Assembly: GCF_001426665.1 (NCBI RefSeq)
Contig: NZ_LMEY01000001.1
Coordinates: 320 to 64,319 of the forward strand
DNA from: Rhizobium sp. Root1334
GTDB lineage: Bacteria > Pseudomonadota > Alphaproteobacteria > Rhizobiales > Rhizobiaceae
DNA length: 64,000 nt
Direction: 5' to 3'
Positions 46,183-55,569 of the stretch are shown in pieces (the stretch's first letter is position 1; each line of letters begins with the position of its first letter). Under the pieces are notes generated by a model. That model was given only the letters and a program-made list of their open reading frames with translations, ran no database searches and was not told the origin of the DNA. Position numbers and translations under genes: made by a program.

Positions 46183-46219
46183 TACCGGCCCGGCCGAAGA
46201 AGCCAAAAACACCGCGCGC

Positions 46220-47929
46220 TCAGACGGGCGCGCGCGAAGCTCTGACCCGGTTGCGGCCGGCATCCTTGGCTCGGTAGAGGGCGGCATCGGCGTGGGCGAG
46301 AATGTCGCTCCATGTCAGATGCGCTCCACCGGCCACGCCGAAGCTTGCCGTCACCGTCAACACTTCACCATCCGGAGCCTCAATCGGGCACCTCTCGATC
46401 GCCATCCTGAGCTTTCGCGCTTTGCAAGCAGCTTCAGGCGGCGAGCCGCTCTCCAGCAGGATCGCAAACTCTTCCCCACCGAAGCGGGCCAGATAACCTG
46501 ATTGCCCAATAGAATGGCGCATCAGGTCGGCGATGGCGCGCAAGACGATGTCGCCAAAGGGATGGCCGTAGCGGTCGTTGATCGATTTGAAATGATCGAT
46601 ATCCAACAGGATCAGGTATTTCGCCCCGTCCATCGCCATCGCGGCCACTTGATCCTCCAGCGCGCGCCGGTTGAGAAGACCGGTCAATCCATCGGTCGTG
46701 GCAAGGATTTCGAGCTGCCGCGTCAGCAGCGTCCGCTCATTGAGCCGCTGTGCAAGAACGCCGATGGCGCCGTAGAGCCTTTTAATTTCCTGTACGTCGC
46801 CCGGCGACGTAACCAGACCGGCCGGGCGCTCGTCGGCAAGGGCGACAACGGCCTGTGCACCTCGAAGCAAAGGCCGCAGGATATAGATCTGAACTGCTGC
46901 AACGAGACCGAGCACAAGCATCAGCAACACGGCCGTGGTCAGTCCGTTGCGGTAAAGTGTCAACAGCGCTTCCCGCTCCCCCGCCTCGAACTGGCTGACG
47001 ATCTCGGTCAGATAGATGTTTCTCATGTCGCCAAGCGGCTGCATCAGTGCGACATAGCGTTGCGTCAGGCTCACGCCATCAAGAGAGAAACGACCGCTCC
47101 TGCGGCCGATCGCCATCTGCTCGTCGATCAGCGCAAGGCCGTCCCGCATGAAGGTATCTTCCGCCTCCTGACGCTTCAGCCGGATCGGGTCCGATACCGG
47201 CAACGCAGAACGCGGGCCGACCAGATCCCAGACTTCAAGCAGCCTACCGCGCGCAGCGCTGCTTGCAGCGATATCCTGTGGCGTGACACCTGTTCCCGCT
47301 GCCATCGGTGCAATCAGGTAGGAGCCCAGACGCCCAGCATATTCGCGCAGATCGCTGAGCGCGATGCCCTGCACGACGATGGCGGAGAGGTCTGGATCTC
47401 GTCTCAGGATTTCTCCACTCTGCCACTCGATGATCCTCCGGTAGGAATCCCTCGCCACGAACATGGCGCCGATTGCCGCGTGGATTTCTTCGTAACGCCG
47501 GGCATGGCGCGGTTGTTGCCCGATCGCTCCGATCAGAGCACGCGCAGCGGCAAGCCGGGCATGGACGTCATCAATCATCGCATCCGGTATGTCGCGCCGC
47601 TCCAGTTCACGCAACGCGGCGTCGGTGTCCCTGACGAAATCACTCCATCTCCGGCGAGCCTCGGTCTGGCCCGTATCCGCTACGGTCATCAGGCTGTTGG
47701 CCGGCCCTCTCTCCGCAGAAATGAAATTTGCCGCATCGAAGATCGCCGTGAACTGGCGCATGTTTTCCGCGCCGGCCTGGGCCTTGCGGAACGCATCAAT
47801 TGACGCCGATATCGTCGAGGTGGCCAGCAGCAGGGTGCAGACAACCGCCAGCAGCGCCATGCACCAGAGATGGGCCCGGAGACCGCCGAAACGGCCGGTA
47901 TTGGTATCTGCATGGAGACTGAGGGGCAT
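46220..47929 (-). CDS. Diguanylate cyclase with periplasmic sensor (GGEEF)
   Basis: Makes cyclic di-GMP. Two transmembrane helices (LWCMALLAVVCTLLLATST, about residues 21-45, and TAVLLMLVLGLVAAVQIYIL, about 328-352) flank a periplasmic helical sensor of about 280 residues. A short HAMP-like linker and a GGDEF domain follow. The active site reads ARFGGEEFAILLE, preceded by DGLTGLLNRRALEDQ and LLDIDHFKSINDRYGHPFGD. The usual RxxD inhibitory site five residues before GGEEF is missing (the segment reads IGQSGYLARF), so it may not be feedback-inhibited. Input signal unknown. Confidence 0.93.
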   Translation of the reverse strand: MPLSLHADTNTGRFGGLRAHLWCMALLAVVCTLLLATSTISASIDAFRKAQAGAENMRQFTAIFDAANFISAERGPANSLMTVADTGQTEARRRWSDFVRDTDAALRELERRDIPDAMIDDVHARLAAARALIGAIGQQPRHARRYEEIHAAIGAMFVARDSYRRIIEWQSGEILRRDPDLSAIVVQGIALSDLREYAGRLGSYLIAPMAAGTGVTPQDIAASSAARGRLLEVWDLVGPRSALPVSDPIRLKRQEAEDTFMRDGLALIDEQMAIGRRSGRFSLDGVSLTQRYVALMQPLGDMRNIYLTEIVSQFEAGEREALLTLYRNGLTTAVLLMLVLGLVAAVQIYILRPLLRGAQAVVALADERPAGLVTSPGDVQEIKRLYGAIGVLAQRLNERTLLTRQLEILATTDGLTGLLNRRALEDQVAAMAMDGAKYLILLDIDHFKSINDRYGHPFGDIVLRAIADLMRHSIGQSGYLARFGGEEFAILLESGSPPEAACKARKLRMAIERCPIEAPDGEVLTVTASFGVAGGAHLTWSDILAHADAALYRAKDAGRNRVRASRAPV

Positions 47930-48151
47930 GATGAGGAACCGGTAACTGCGGATATATCGCTGCTATTCAACAAACTGGCTGGGAACCAGTGTCTTTTAGG
48001 AAGATGAGCCTCCCAGATTTGCAGCGCGCATCATCGTTAGCACACTCATATGAACGCAGACTGAAGGCCGCCCCATTACAGATTTGCCCGCCCGGCGGAT
48101 TTGCATTTTTGATACCGCTTCCCATATCAGATAAGAACTGGAGACACAGAC

Positions 48152-48616
48152 ATGAGCGTGCAGGACGAAAACCTCAGAATCCCCACCAACGACTGGCGGG
48201 CCTATCAGGGCGTGCTGAGCCGTCGCGTTATGGCGTTCATCATCGACTATGCGATCGTCGGGCTTCTCTGGATTCCCGCCGCTGTCGTCGTGTTCTTTCT
48301 CGGCATCCTGACGTTCGGCCTTGGATTCCTGCTTTATCCGGTCCTGTTTGCCGGTCTTGCCATGCTCTATTTCGGCATGACCGTGGGTGGCCCGAAACAG
48401 GCTTCGCCCGGCATGAGCATGATGGGATTGGCGATCGCCCGCACTGACGGGCGGCCGATGGATTTTCTCACCGCCATCGTCCATCTGGTGATCTTCTGGA
48501 TTGCCAACGCGATTCTGACGCCGCTGGTGCTGCTGGTTGGCCTGTTCACCGATCGTGGACGCCTGTTGCATGATCTGCTTATCGGTACGGTCACTGTCCG
48601 GCGCGAGACATTTTGA
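48152..48616 (+). CDS. RDD-family membrane protein
   Basis: Small inner-membrane protein of 154 aa with the RDD pattern: GVLSRRVMAFIIDYAIVGLL (Arg and two Asp positions), then hydrophobic segments (FLGILTFGLGFLLYPVLFAG), and GGPKQASPGMSMMGLAIART and LLHDLLIGTVTVRRE near the end. The family function is largely unknown; some members are transport or stress proteins. GGAG is well placed before the ATG. It is a single gene, with bpt starting 170 bases downstream under its own promoter region. Confidence 0.92.
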   Translation: MSVQDENLRIPTNDWRAYQGVLSRRVMAFIIDYAIVGLLWIPAAVVVFFLGILTFGLGFLLYPVLFAGLAMLYFGMTVGGPKQASPGMSMMGLAIARTDGRPMDFLTAIVHLVIFWIANAILTPLVLLVGLFTDRGRLLHDLLIGTVTVRRETF

Positions 48617-48786
48617 TTCCTGCGCAGGAAGGGCTGTTGCTAAACTAGCCCTTCCCCGCCTATCCCGGCTAGATCACGCTTTATTGCCTCGCAACGCGAC
48701 AGTTCAAAAAGTCGCGATTGACCTTTTCTAATCTTGCGCCATGCTAATGTTATCCAAGCGGCCAAGAAGAGCGATCTCCGCATCAT

Positions 48787-49533
48787 ATGAATACGCAAAC
48801 TACACCGTCTCCACAATTTTACCTGACCGCACCGGCAACCTGCCCGTATCTGCCGCAGGAGATGGAGCGGAAGGTGTTTACCCACATGGTGGGTGAACGG
48901 GCCCCGGAACTCAACGATCTGCTCACCCAGGGCGGGTTCCGCCGCTCACAGAATATCGCCTATCGGCCGGCCTGCGAAAGCTGCCGGGCCTGTGTTTCGG
49001 TGCGCATTGTCGCCGGTGAATTCTCCCCCACCCGCTCGATGCGGCGTATCCTGGCTTTGAACAGCGACGTGGTTTCGACGGAATATCCCGCGGAACCCTC
49101 CAGCGAACAATACAGCCTGTTTCGCCGCTATCTCGACCACCGCCACCAGAAGGGCGGCATGTCAGACATGTCGGTGCTGGATTATGCGATGATGGTCGAG
49201 GATACCCACGTCAACACCAAGATCATCGAATACCGGCTCAAGGTCGAAGGCGACACAATCGGCAAGGCGAAGGGACCGCTGATCTCGGCGGCACTGACCG
49301 ACAAGATGGGCGATGGTCTGTCGATGGTTTATTCCTATTTCGATCCTGATCTCGCCGACCGGTCGCTCGGCACCTTCATGATTCTCGATCACATCCGCAA
49401 AGTGAAGGAACGGGGCTTGCCGCACGTCTATCTTGGCTATTGGGTCAAGGGATCGCGCAAAATGGACTATAAAACAAAGTTTCTGCCGCAGGAGCACCTT
49501 ATGGCCCAGGGCTGGGAGCGCTATACAGGGTAA
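48787..49533 (+). CDS. bpt: Aspartate/glutamate leucyltransferase
   Basis: Adds Leu from Leu-tRNA to N-terminal Asp or Glu of proteins, marking them for ClpAPS degradation (N-degron pathway). Characteristic parts: [20 protein letters not shown], the Cys-rich [20 protein letters not shown], and [34 protein letters not shown] and [20 protein letters not shown] with HLMAQGWER also fit. 248 aa fits the bacterial Bpt rather than eukaryotic Ate1. The DMT gene starts 28 bases later with TTG, so the two may be co-transcribed. Confidence 0.95.
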   Translation: MNTQTTPSPQFYLTAPATCPYLPQEMERKVFTHMVGERAPELNDLLTQGGFRRSQNIAYRPACESCRACVSVRIVAGEFSPTRSMRRILALNSDVVSTEYPAEPSSEQYSLFRRYLDHRHQKGGMSDMSVLDYAMMVEDTHVNTKIIEYRLKVEGDTIGKAKGPLISAALTDKMGDGLSMVYSYFDPDLADRSLGTFMILDHIRKVKERGLPHVYLGYWVKGSRKMDYKTKFLPQEHLMAQGWERYTG

Positions 49534-49560
49534 AGTGCCCCCACCTGACAGGACGAAATC

Positions 49561-50466
49561 TTGAGTGAACCCATCGATGCCGCCCATCACCGCCGCGGGC
49601 TTCTTATCACCGGCATTGGCGGCCTTGCCCTCTCCTTCGACATCCCTCTGATCCGCTCTGCCGATGGCGAAGTCTGGTCGCTGCTGGCGGTCCGCAGCCT
49701 CTGCACTTTCGCCGTCGCGCTGGTCGCGTGGGTGGTTCTCAACAAGTTCCTCGGCCGCAAGATCGCCCTAGTACCCGGCAAGGCAGGGCTGCTCGCCGGT
49801 CTGTTCTACGGTCTCGGCTCCTTCACCTTCCTTCTGTCCGTCTTCAATACCGCAACGGCCAATGTCGTCTTCATCGTTGCCTTCACATCGATGTTTGCCG
49901 CCATCCTCTCCTGGGTCTTCCTGAAAGAACGCCCGTCCAATGCGACGCTGGTGACGATGGCCGTCATGGTCTGTGGCGTCGGGCTGATCGTTCAGGATGG
50001 CTTGAAGAGCGGTAATTTCTTCGGCGACGCCATGGCGGTCTGTTCCGCCCTGATGCTCGCCTCCGCTATCACCGTCAGCCGCGCCAGCGGTAAGGATATG
50101 GGGCTGGTGCCGCTGGCAACCGCCATCTTCCCCGCCATCATCGGTTATCTTCTGTCGCCAGCGGAAGGCCTTGCCATTGCCCATCCGGGCTGGATCATGT
50201 TCGACGGCCTGATCATGATCCCGCTCGCCTTCTTCTGCCTCGCCACCGGCCCGCGCTATCTGTCCGCGCCGGAAGTGGGCATGTTCTACCTGCTCGAAAC
50301 CATCCTCGCGCCGCTGTGGATCTGGATCGTCTTCATGGAAGTCCCGACGTCGCAGACCCTGATCGGCGGCGCAGTGCTGATTCTGGCCTTGGTCGGGCAT
50401 TCGGTCTGGCAAATGCGGAAGAAATCGGCCGTGGATGCGTCGAACGAGTTTCCGTTTACCGGGTGA
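49561..50466 (+). CDS. EamA/DMT-family transporter
   Basis: Drug/metabolite transporter of 301 aa with ten hydrophobic segments in two EamA repeats (FTFLLSVFNTATANVVFIVA at the end of the first, MGLVPLATAIFPAIIGYLLS and SAPEVGMFYLLETILAPLWI in the second). The start is a TTG preceded by AGGACGAAATC. Substrate unknown; relatives export amino acids or nucleotides. It follows bpt closely. The 290 bases after its stop contain no gene I can identify. Confidence 0.92.
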   Translation: MSEPIDAAHHRRGLLITGIGGLALSFDIPLIRSADGEVWSLLAVRSLCTFAVALVAWVVLNKFLGRKIALVPGKAGLLAGLFYGLGSFTFLLSVFNTATANVVFIVAFTSMFAAILSWVFLKERPSNATLVTMAVMVCGVGLIVQDGLKSGNFFGDAMAVCSALMLASAITVSRASGKDMGLVPLATAIFPAIIGYLLSPAEGLAIAHPGWIMFDGLIMIPLAFFCLATGPRYLSAPEVGMFYLLETILAPLWIWIVFMEVPTSQTLIGGAVLILALVGHSVWQMRKKSAVDASNEFPFTG

Positions 50467-50755
50467 AAGTCAAGATTGCCCTTAACTTATGGTAGTGCAA
50501 TAATTGCCGACGGACATTTGAGCCTCGGCATGAAGGTCAAAAATACGAAAGATTGGCGCCGAAGAGGGGGGTATCCTCCCTAAGAGAATGCTGGCGAAGT
50601 TTGATTGGAAAGCAGGCGATAAACTTTCTCTTCAATCACCGACGGCGTAATTATTCTTCCGGCAGCCGGGACTGACATCGGAAGTCAATTGGAAGCAAAG
50701 CCGGAGGAGACAAATACAGGATTGCTTTAAGCAAACTTGCCGCCTCCGGAAGCCA

Positions 50756-53032
50756 TCACCCCGTAAACTTGCCGCTCCGCGGAAAGCCCTTCGGCACCAC
50801 CCTGCCAGCGGTGGCACGGTCGCCCAGCCATTCGGCCAGTTCGTCCTTGGTCTTGGTAAAGCTGCGGCCGGCGCTGTCGGCCCAAGTCAAGCCGTCGGCG
50901 ATGGCGAAGCTGCGAATGTCGGAAACGCCGCCATCCTTGTAGCGCTGCAGGCGCACACCCTTGCCGCGGCCCATTTCCGGGATCTGCACCAGGGGGAAGA
51001 CCAGCATTTTGCGGTTTTCGCCGACGATGGCGACATGATCGCCCTTGACCGGAATGACCAGCTTGGCCTCGTCCGGCATGGCGACGTTCATGATCTGCTT
51101 GCCCTTGCGGGTGTTGGCGGCCATATCGCCTTCCAGCACCACGAAACCATTGCCGGCCGCAGACGAGATCAGCAGTTTTCGCGCCGGGTCGTGAACGAAG
51201 GCGGTCAGCACGTCCTGATCGTTTTCCATGTCGACGATGATGCGCAGCGGTTCGCCATGGCCGCGCCCGCCCGGCAACTTGTCGCCGCCCAGCGTGTAAG
51301 CCTTGCCGCCAGTGGTGACGACAAGGATGCGGTCGGTGGTCGAGGCCGGGAACGACAGCTTCAGCCCATCGCCCTCCTTGAACTGCAGCGTCGAGACATC
51401 CGAGATGTGCCCCTTCAGCGCGCGGATCCAGCCCTTTTCAGAGATGACGACGGTGATCGGTTCCTTCTCGATCATCGCCTGCTGGATGGCTTCCAGATCG
51501 GCTTCCGGGGCATTCGAGAACAGCGTGCGGCGGCGGCCGATTTCGGTGGCCTTGGCGAATTTCTTCTTCACCTCGCCAATTTCCCAGGCAACCGTCTGCC
51601 ACTGCTTTTCGTCCGACGCCAGCAGCGCCTCGATTTCCGCCTTCTCCTTCGACAGGGAATCGAATTCGGTGCGGATCTCGAACTCTTCCAGCTTGCGCAG
51701 CGAACGTAGGCGCATGTTAAGGATCGATTCGGCCTGCAGATCGGTGAGCGTGAAGCGCTCCATCAGGGCGGGCTTGGGCTCATCCTCCTCGCGGATGATA
51801 CGGATCACCTCGTCGAGATTGAGATAGGCAACCAGATAACCGCCAAGGATTTCCAGGCGGCGGTCGATGGCGGCCAGCCGGAAGCGCGAGCGGCGCTGCA
51901 AAACTTCACGGCGATGATCCAGCCATTCGAGCAGAACCTCGTTCAGCGCCATGACCTTCGGAACGCGGCCCATGGAGAGCACGTTCATATTGAGTGGAAT
52001 ACGATTTTCCAATTCCGACAGCTTGAACAGCGATTCCATCAGGATCGTCGGATCGACCGAGCGGCTCTTCGGCACCAGAACGAGGCGCACGTCCTCGGCC
52101 GATTCGTCGCGCACGTCTTCGAGCAGCGGCAGTTTTCGGGCAAGCAGCAGTTCGGCGATCTTTTCGATCAGCCGCGACTTCTGCACCTGGAAAGGAATTT
52201 CGGTGACGACGATCTGATAGCCGCCACGGCCGGTATCCTCGACCTCCCATTTGGCGCGAACGCGAAAACCGCCGCGGCCAGTCTTGTAAGCCTCGATGAT
52301 GCTTTCGCGGCTGTCGATGATGATGCCGCCGGTCGGAAGATCCGGGCCTTCGATGCCGCCGCGCTCCGGGTTGTTCGGATCGAGCATCAGCTCCTCGATC
52401 GTCGCAGCCGGGTTCTTGATCAGGTGCAGCGCCGCATCGCAGAGTTCGTGGGCGTTGTGCGGCGGGATCGAGGTCGCCATGCCGACGGCGATGCCGGAAG
52501 CGCCGTTTGCCAGAAGGTTCGGGAAAGCGCCGGGCATCACGACCGGTTCCTGATCTTCCTCGTTATAGGTCGGCCGGAAATCCACCGCGTCCTGGTCGAT
52601 GCCTTCGAGCAGAAGGCTCGCCACATCGGTCATGCGGGCTTCGGTGTATCGATAGGCAGCCGCGCTATCGCCATCGATGTTGCCGAAGTTGCCCTGGCCA
52701 TCGACGATCGGATAACGCTGCGAGAAATCCTGTGCCAGCCGCACCAGCGCATCGTAGACCGACTGGTCGCCATGCGGGTGGAATTTACCGATGACATCGC
52801 CGACGATACGGGCGCATTTCTTGAACGAGGAGTTGGAGCGCAGCCCCATTTCGCTCATCGCATGAACGATGCGGCGGTGCACCGGTTTCAGGCCGTCGCG
52901 CACGTCCGGCAGCGCCCGGTGCATGATGGTCGACAACGCATAGGCAAGATAGCGCTCTTCCAGCGCTGCCTTGAGGTCAACCGGCTGAATATGATCGTCT
53001 CCGCCCGACGGCGGCAAAAGGCTCTGTCCCAT
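50756..53032 (-). CDS. parC: DNA topoisomerase IV subunit A
   Basis: Breakage-reunion subunit of topoisomerase IV, which unlinks replicated chromosomes together with ParE. Seen: [40 protein letters not shown], and the active-site Tyr in [20 protein letters not shown]. The C-terminal beta pinwheel follows ([40 protein letters not shown]) without the GyrA box, so it is ParC rather than GyrA. The position equal to the E. coli quinolone-resistance Ser80 is Gln here. 758 aa is normal. The region upstream (53033-53441) is non-coding. Confidence 0.96.
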   Translation of the reverse strand: MGQSLLPPSGGDDHIQPVDLKAALEERYLAYALSTIMHRALPDVRDGLKPVHRRIVHAMSEMGLRSNSSFKKCARIVGDVIGKFHPHGDQSVYDALVRLAQDFSQRYPIVDGQGNFGNIDGDSAAAYRYTEARMTDVASLLLEGIDQDAVDFRPTYNEEDQEPVVMPGAFPNLLANGASGIAVGMATSIPPHNAHELCDAALHLIKNPAATIEELMLDPNNPERGGIEGPDLPTGGIIIDSRESIIEAYKTGRGGFRVRAKWEVEDTGRGGYQIVVTEIPFQVQKSRLIEKIAELLLARKLPLLEDVRDESAEDVRLVLVPKSRSVDPTILMESLFKLSELENRIPLNMNVLSMGRVPKVMALNEVLLEWLDHRREVLQRRSRFRLAAIDRRLEILGGYLVAYLNLDEVIRIIREEDEPKPALMERFTLTDLQAESILNMRLRSLRKLEEFEIRTEFDSLSKEKAEIEALLASDEKQWQTVAWEIGEVKKKFAKATEIGRRRTLFSNAPEADLEAIQQAMIEKEPITVVISEKGWIRALKGHISDVSTLQFKEGDGLKLSFPASTTDRILVVTTGGKAYTLGGDKLPGGRGHGEPLRIIVDMENDQDVLTAFVHDPARKLLISSAAGNGFVVLEGDMAANTRKGKQIMNVAMPDEAKLVIPVKGDHVAIVGENRKMLVFPLVQIPEMGRGKGVRLQRYKDGGVSDIRSFAIADGLTWADSAGRSFTKTKDELAEWLGDRATAGRVVPKGFPRSGKFTG

Positions 53033-53441
53033 GGTTTCTTGCTACCGCAACAAACCCTGAACGGCAAGGATTGCAGGGGATTGCGCTGTGGAGAACCCTG
53101 CACGGCAACACCATGTGTAACATCAACATACGGGACCGCGAACGCCTCCAATGACATCAGGACGGCGGCCTGCGCGACAATCGCCGACTCAGGCTTTCAA
53201 AACGTTTCTGCAATCAGGCTTAATTTTGAGTGTTTTTGCAAAATCGAGGGGCCTTCTGCGCCTCCCACCCATCCGGAAAGTGCGTCTTTCTACGGAAATC
53301 GGGGCTCCCTCGAACTATTTTCATCCCAAAAATAGACAACGGCATGAAACATGACGTAGCGAAGCAATTCGAATATATTTCGGCCTTAATCCGTATTAGA
53401 AATGCCTTCGAAATTAGACCTTTACAACAAGGAACCACTCT
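53033..53441. other. Non-coding divergent region between parC and the secreted-protein gene
   Basis: 409 bases with the promoters of both flanking genes. Several open frames on the plus strand are very short. A modest AT-rich part (53340-53430) precedes the plus-strand gene. No RNA structure or repeat recognised. Confidence 0.45.
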
Positions 53442-54635
53442 ATGATGCCTACCCGCAACCTCCGTCTGATGCTTGCCAGCGCCGCGTTTATTGGCCTTTC
53501 CGGTCCGGCCTTCGCGCTCGACGGCGCGGACCTCGTCACCAAGCTGAACGCAGCCTATGCGCTCAACGGTGCGACTGTCGCTTATGAGAACGTTGCTGTG
53601 GACGGCACGACCGTGACGCTGACCGGCGTCAGCGTCAAATCGACGGCCGCCCCCGGCAAGGATTTCAAGATCGGCGAGGTGACACTCGAGGGTGTCGAGG
53701 AAACCGAAGGTGGCGGCTATTATGCCGAAACCGTCACGCTGCCGGATGTCGACGTCAAGGAAGACGAAACCGCGATCTCCGCCAAGGACATCACCATCGG
53801 TGGCCTCAGCATTCCCGGCAATCCCACCGGCGGCACGATCAACGATATCGTTCTCTACGAAACCGCAGGCACCGGTCCGGTGACGGTCACCGCCAAGGGC
53901 AAGCAGGTATTTTCGATGGAAGAATCGGAAGCCAACCTGACGAAGCAGGAAAGCGATGCCGGTTTCGATTTCGACGCCACGATGTCCGGCATCAAGGCTG
54001 ACCTGTCCGACGTCGAGGATGCCAAGTCCAAGGACGCGATCGAAAAGCTTGGCTTGAAGACCCTTGCCGGCGAGATGACGATCAAGGGCAGCTGGGAAGT
54101 GGCTACAGGCAATGTCTCGCTTGAGGAATATGCCTTCGACTTCGCCAATGTCGGCCGCCTCGCGATCGCCTTTGATGTTTCCGGCTATACCCTGGACTTC
54201 ATGAAGTCCGTTCAGGAAGCCATGAAGGCCGTGGAAACCAACCCGAACAAGGAAGAAGCGAACCAGGCTATGGGCCTGTCGATGATGGGCCTCATCCAGC
54301 AGCTGACATTCAACAGCGCGTCGATCCGCTTCGATGACGCAACGATCACCAAGCGCGTGCTCGACTACATCGGTTCGCAGCAGGGCGTGTCCGGCGATCA
54401 GCTGGCGCAGTCGCTGAAGGGCATGGTGCCATTGATGATGGCGCAGCTCAACGTTCCGGAGCTGCAGAACCAGGTCTCGAGCGCCGTCAACGCTTATCTG
54501 GATGCGCCGAAGAGCCTGACGATTGCGGCCGAACCGGCCAATCCGGTTCCATTCCCGATGATCATAGGTGCCGCCATGGGCGCTCCGAACACGGTCCCGA
54601 GCGTGCTTGGCGTCAAGGTCACCGCGAACGATTGA
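53442..54635 (+). CDS. Secreted uncharacterised protein (397 aa)
   Basis: No family name I can give with confidence. A clear Sec signal peptide (LRLMLASAAFIGLSGPAFAL) is cleaved near residue 25. The mature protein is acidic and beta-rich with recurring strands (VAYENVAVDGTTVTLTGVSV, DFKIGEVTLEGVEETEGGGY, VTLPDVDVKEDETAISAKDI). It then has a helical part (residues about 250-370, KSVQEAMKAVETNPNKEEAN). This layout resembles periplasmic proteins with layered beta strands seen in rhizobia. AAGGA precedes the ATGATG. It is a single gene, closed by a strong terminator. Confidence 0.88.
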   Translation: MMPTRNLRLMLASAAFIGLSGPAFALDGADLVTKLNAAYALNGATVAYENVAVDGTTVTLTGVSVKSTAAPGKDFKIGEVTLEGVEETEGGGYYAETVTLPDVDVKEDETAISAKDITIGGLSIPGNPTGGTINDIVLYETAGTGPVTVTAKGKQVFSMEESEANLTKQESDAGFDFDATMSGIKADLSDVEDAKSKDAIEKLGLKTLAGEMTIKGSWEVATGNVSLEEYAFDFANVGRLAIAFDVSGYTLDFMKSVQEAMKAVETNPNKEEANQAMGLSMMGLIQQLTFNSASIRFDDATITKRVLDYIGSQQGVSGDQLAQSLKGMVPLMMAQLNVPELQNQVSSAVNAYLDAPKSLTIAAEPANPVPFPMIIGAAMGAPNTVPSVLGVKVTAND

Positions 54636-54654
54636 TGATCGACGTTTAGACAAC

Positions 54655-54695
54655 AAAGAGCCCCGGCCATCTCAAGGGATGGCCGGGGCTCTTTT
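54655..54695 (+). terminator. Strong terminator of the 397-aa secreted-protein gene
   Basis: Long stem AGAGCCCCGGCCATC / GATGGCCGGGGCTCT with TCAAGG loop followed by TTTT. It lies 20 bases after the stop codon. Confidence 0.92.
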
Positions 54696-55022
54696 GTATG
54701 AATCGCACTATTCCGGAATATGGATAAGCGAGAGCAAGGCCACGGATCTGGCCAAGCTTACGTTGCGCATGCTCTCCCCTGACTTCCGCTTCCAAAACAG
54801 CAGAGCGGCAAGTGGAAAGCGCACTCAGCCGCTTCGCATATTTGCGCGCCTCGCGGAGGCAATCACCAGACCTGCGTCTTACAGCGCGTCTTACGACGCC
54901 GCCTCTCCCTCCCCGCCCCATAAAGCGAGCCGCTTATCTGCGCACGCCCTTCACGGCGTCCAGCAAACGCCGGCGCATGCCGTCGGCCAACGCCCAGAAA
55001 ATTACGGTTCTGCCCTGGCTGC

Positions 55023-55050
55023 TTGACATGTTATATTTTTATAACATAAT
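55023..55050 (+). promoter_or_regulatory. Promoter with overlapping palindromic operator before the VOC gene
   Basis: TTGACA at 55023-55028 and CATAAT at 55045-55050 are separated by 16 bases, a good sigma-70 type arrangement. The spacer is filled by a perfect inverted repeat ATGTTATA-TTTT-TATAACAT (55028-55047). A repressor bound there would block the promoter. The regulator is unknown. Confidence 0.6.
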
Positions 55051-55146
55051 TTCTTTGGCGGCAGGATCGGCTGGGAGAACATGCCTTCCGAGCGAATGAT
55101 CACGCCGCAGTGCAACAAACCCAATGTCCAGGAAAGGTGGCTCTCC

Positions 55147-55509
55147 ATGTCAGTCAAAATCCAAGGTGGCTTGAACATCGCCATGAAAGTTCCCTCGCAC
55201 CAATATGATGCGGTCATCGCCTTCTATCGCGATGTCGTCGGGCTGGAACCTTTCGAGGAAAAGGCGCCGGCAGTCGGCTTTCTTCTCGGACCGAACCGGC
55301 TGTGGATCGATGAAGCGCCGAATTTCACCCAGGCGGAGGTCTGGCTTGAACTGTTTGCGCAAGATCATCGCGGTGCGCTGGCCCGGCTTGAGGACGGCGG
55401 CGCCATTCGCTGCGATCAGATCGAGGATCTCGGCGAGGAATTCCAGGGCGGCTGGATCATGAATCCCGCCAATGTCGTTCACATGGTTCGCCAACCCGAC
55501 GCCTGGTAA
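55147..55509 (+). CDS. VOC/glyoxalase-like protein (120 aa)
   Basis: Single vicinal-oxygen-chelate domain (glyoxalase/bleomycin-resistance fold), typical opening SVKIQGGLNIAMKVPSHQYD with AVIAFYRDVVGLEPFEEKAP. Expected metal ligands are poorly conserved here (the first position is Asn rather than His), so it may be a non-enzymatic or altered member. The start at 55147 is favoured over upstream Met codons because of AGGAAAGG. It lies behind an AT-rich promoter with a palindrome, suggesting specific regulation. A bidirectional terminator follows. Confidence 0.85.
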   Translation: MSVKIQGGLNIAMKVPSHQYDAVIAFYRDVVGLEPFEEKAPAVGFLLGPNRLWIDEAPNFTQAEVWLELFAQDHRGALARLEDGGAIRCDQIEDLGEEFQGGWIMNPANVVHMVRQPDAW

Positions 55510-55520
55510 GAAGCGCAACA

Positions 55521-55549
55521 AAAAACCCCGGCGTTTCCGCCGGGGTTTG
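55521..55549. terminator. Bidirectional terminator between the VOC gene and aspS
   Basis: Stem CCCCGGCG / CGCCGGGG with TTTC loop, flanked by AAAAA on the left and TTT on the right; it serves both convergent genes. Confidence 0.88.
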
Positions 55550-55569
55550 ATAATGACAGATGCTTTCGC

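Noticed and set aside
53220..54656. 478-aa minus-strand open frame
   Set aside because: Antisense to the secreted 397-aa protein, which has a signal peptide, ribosome binding site and terminator.
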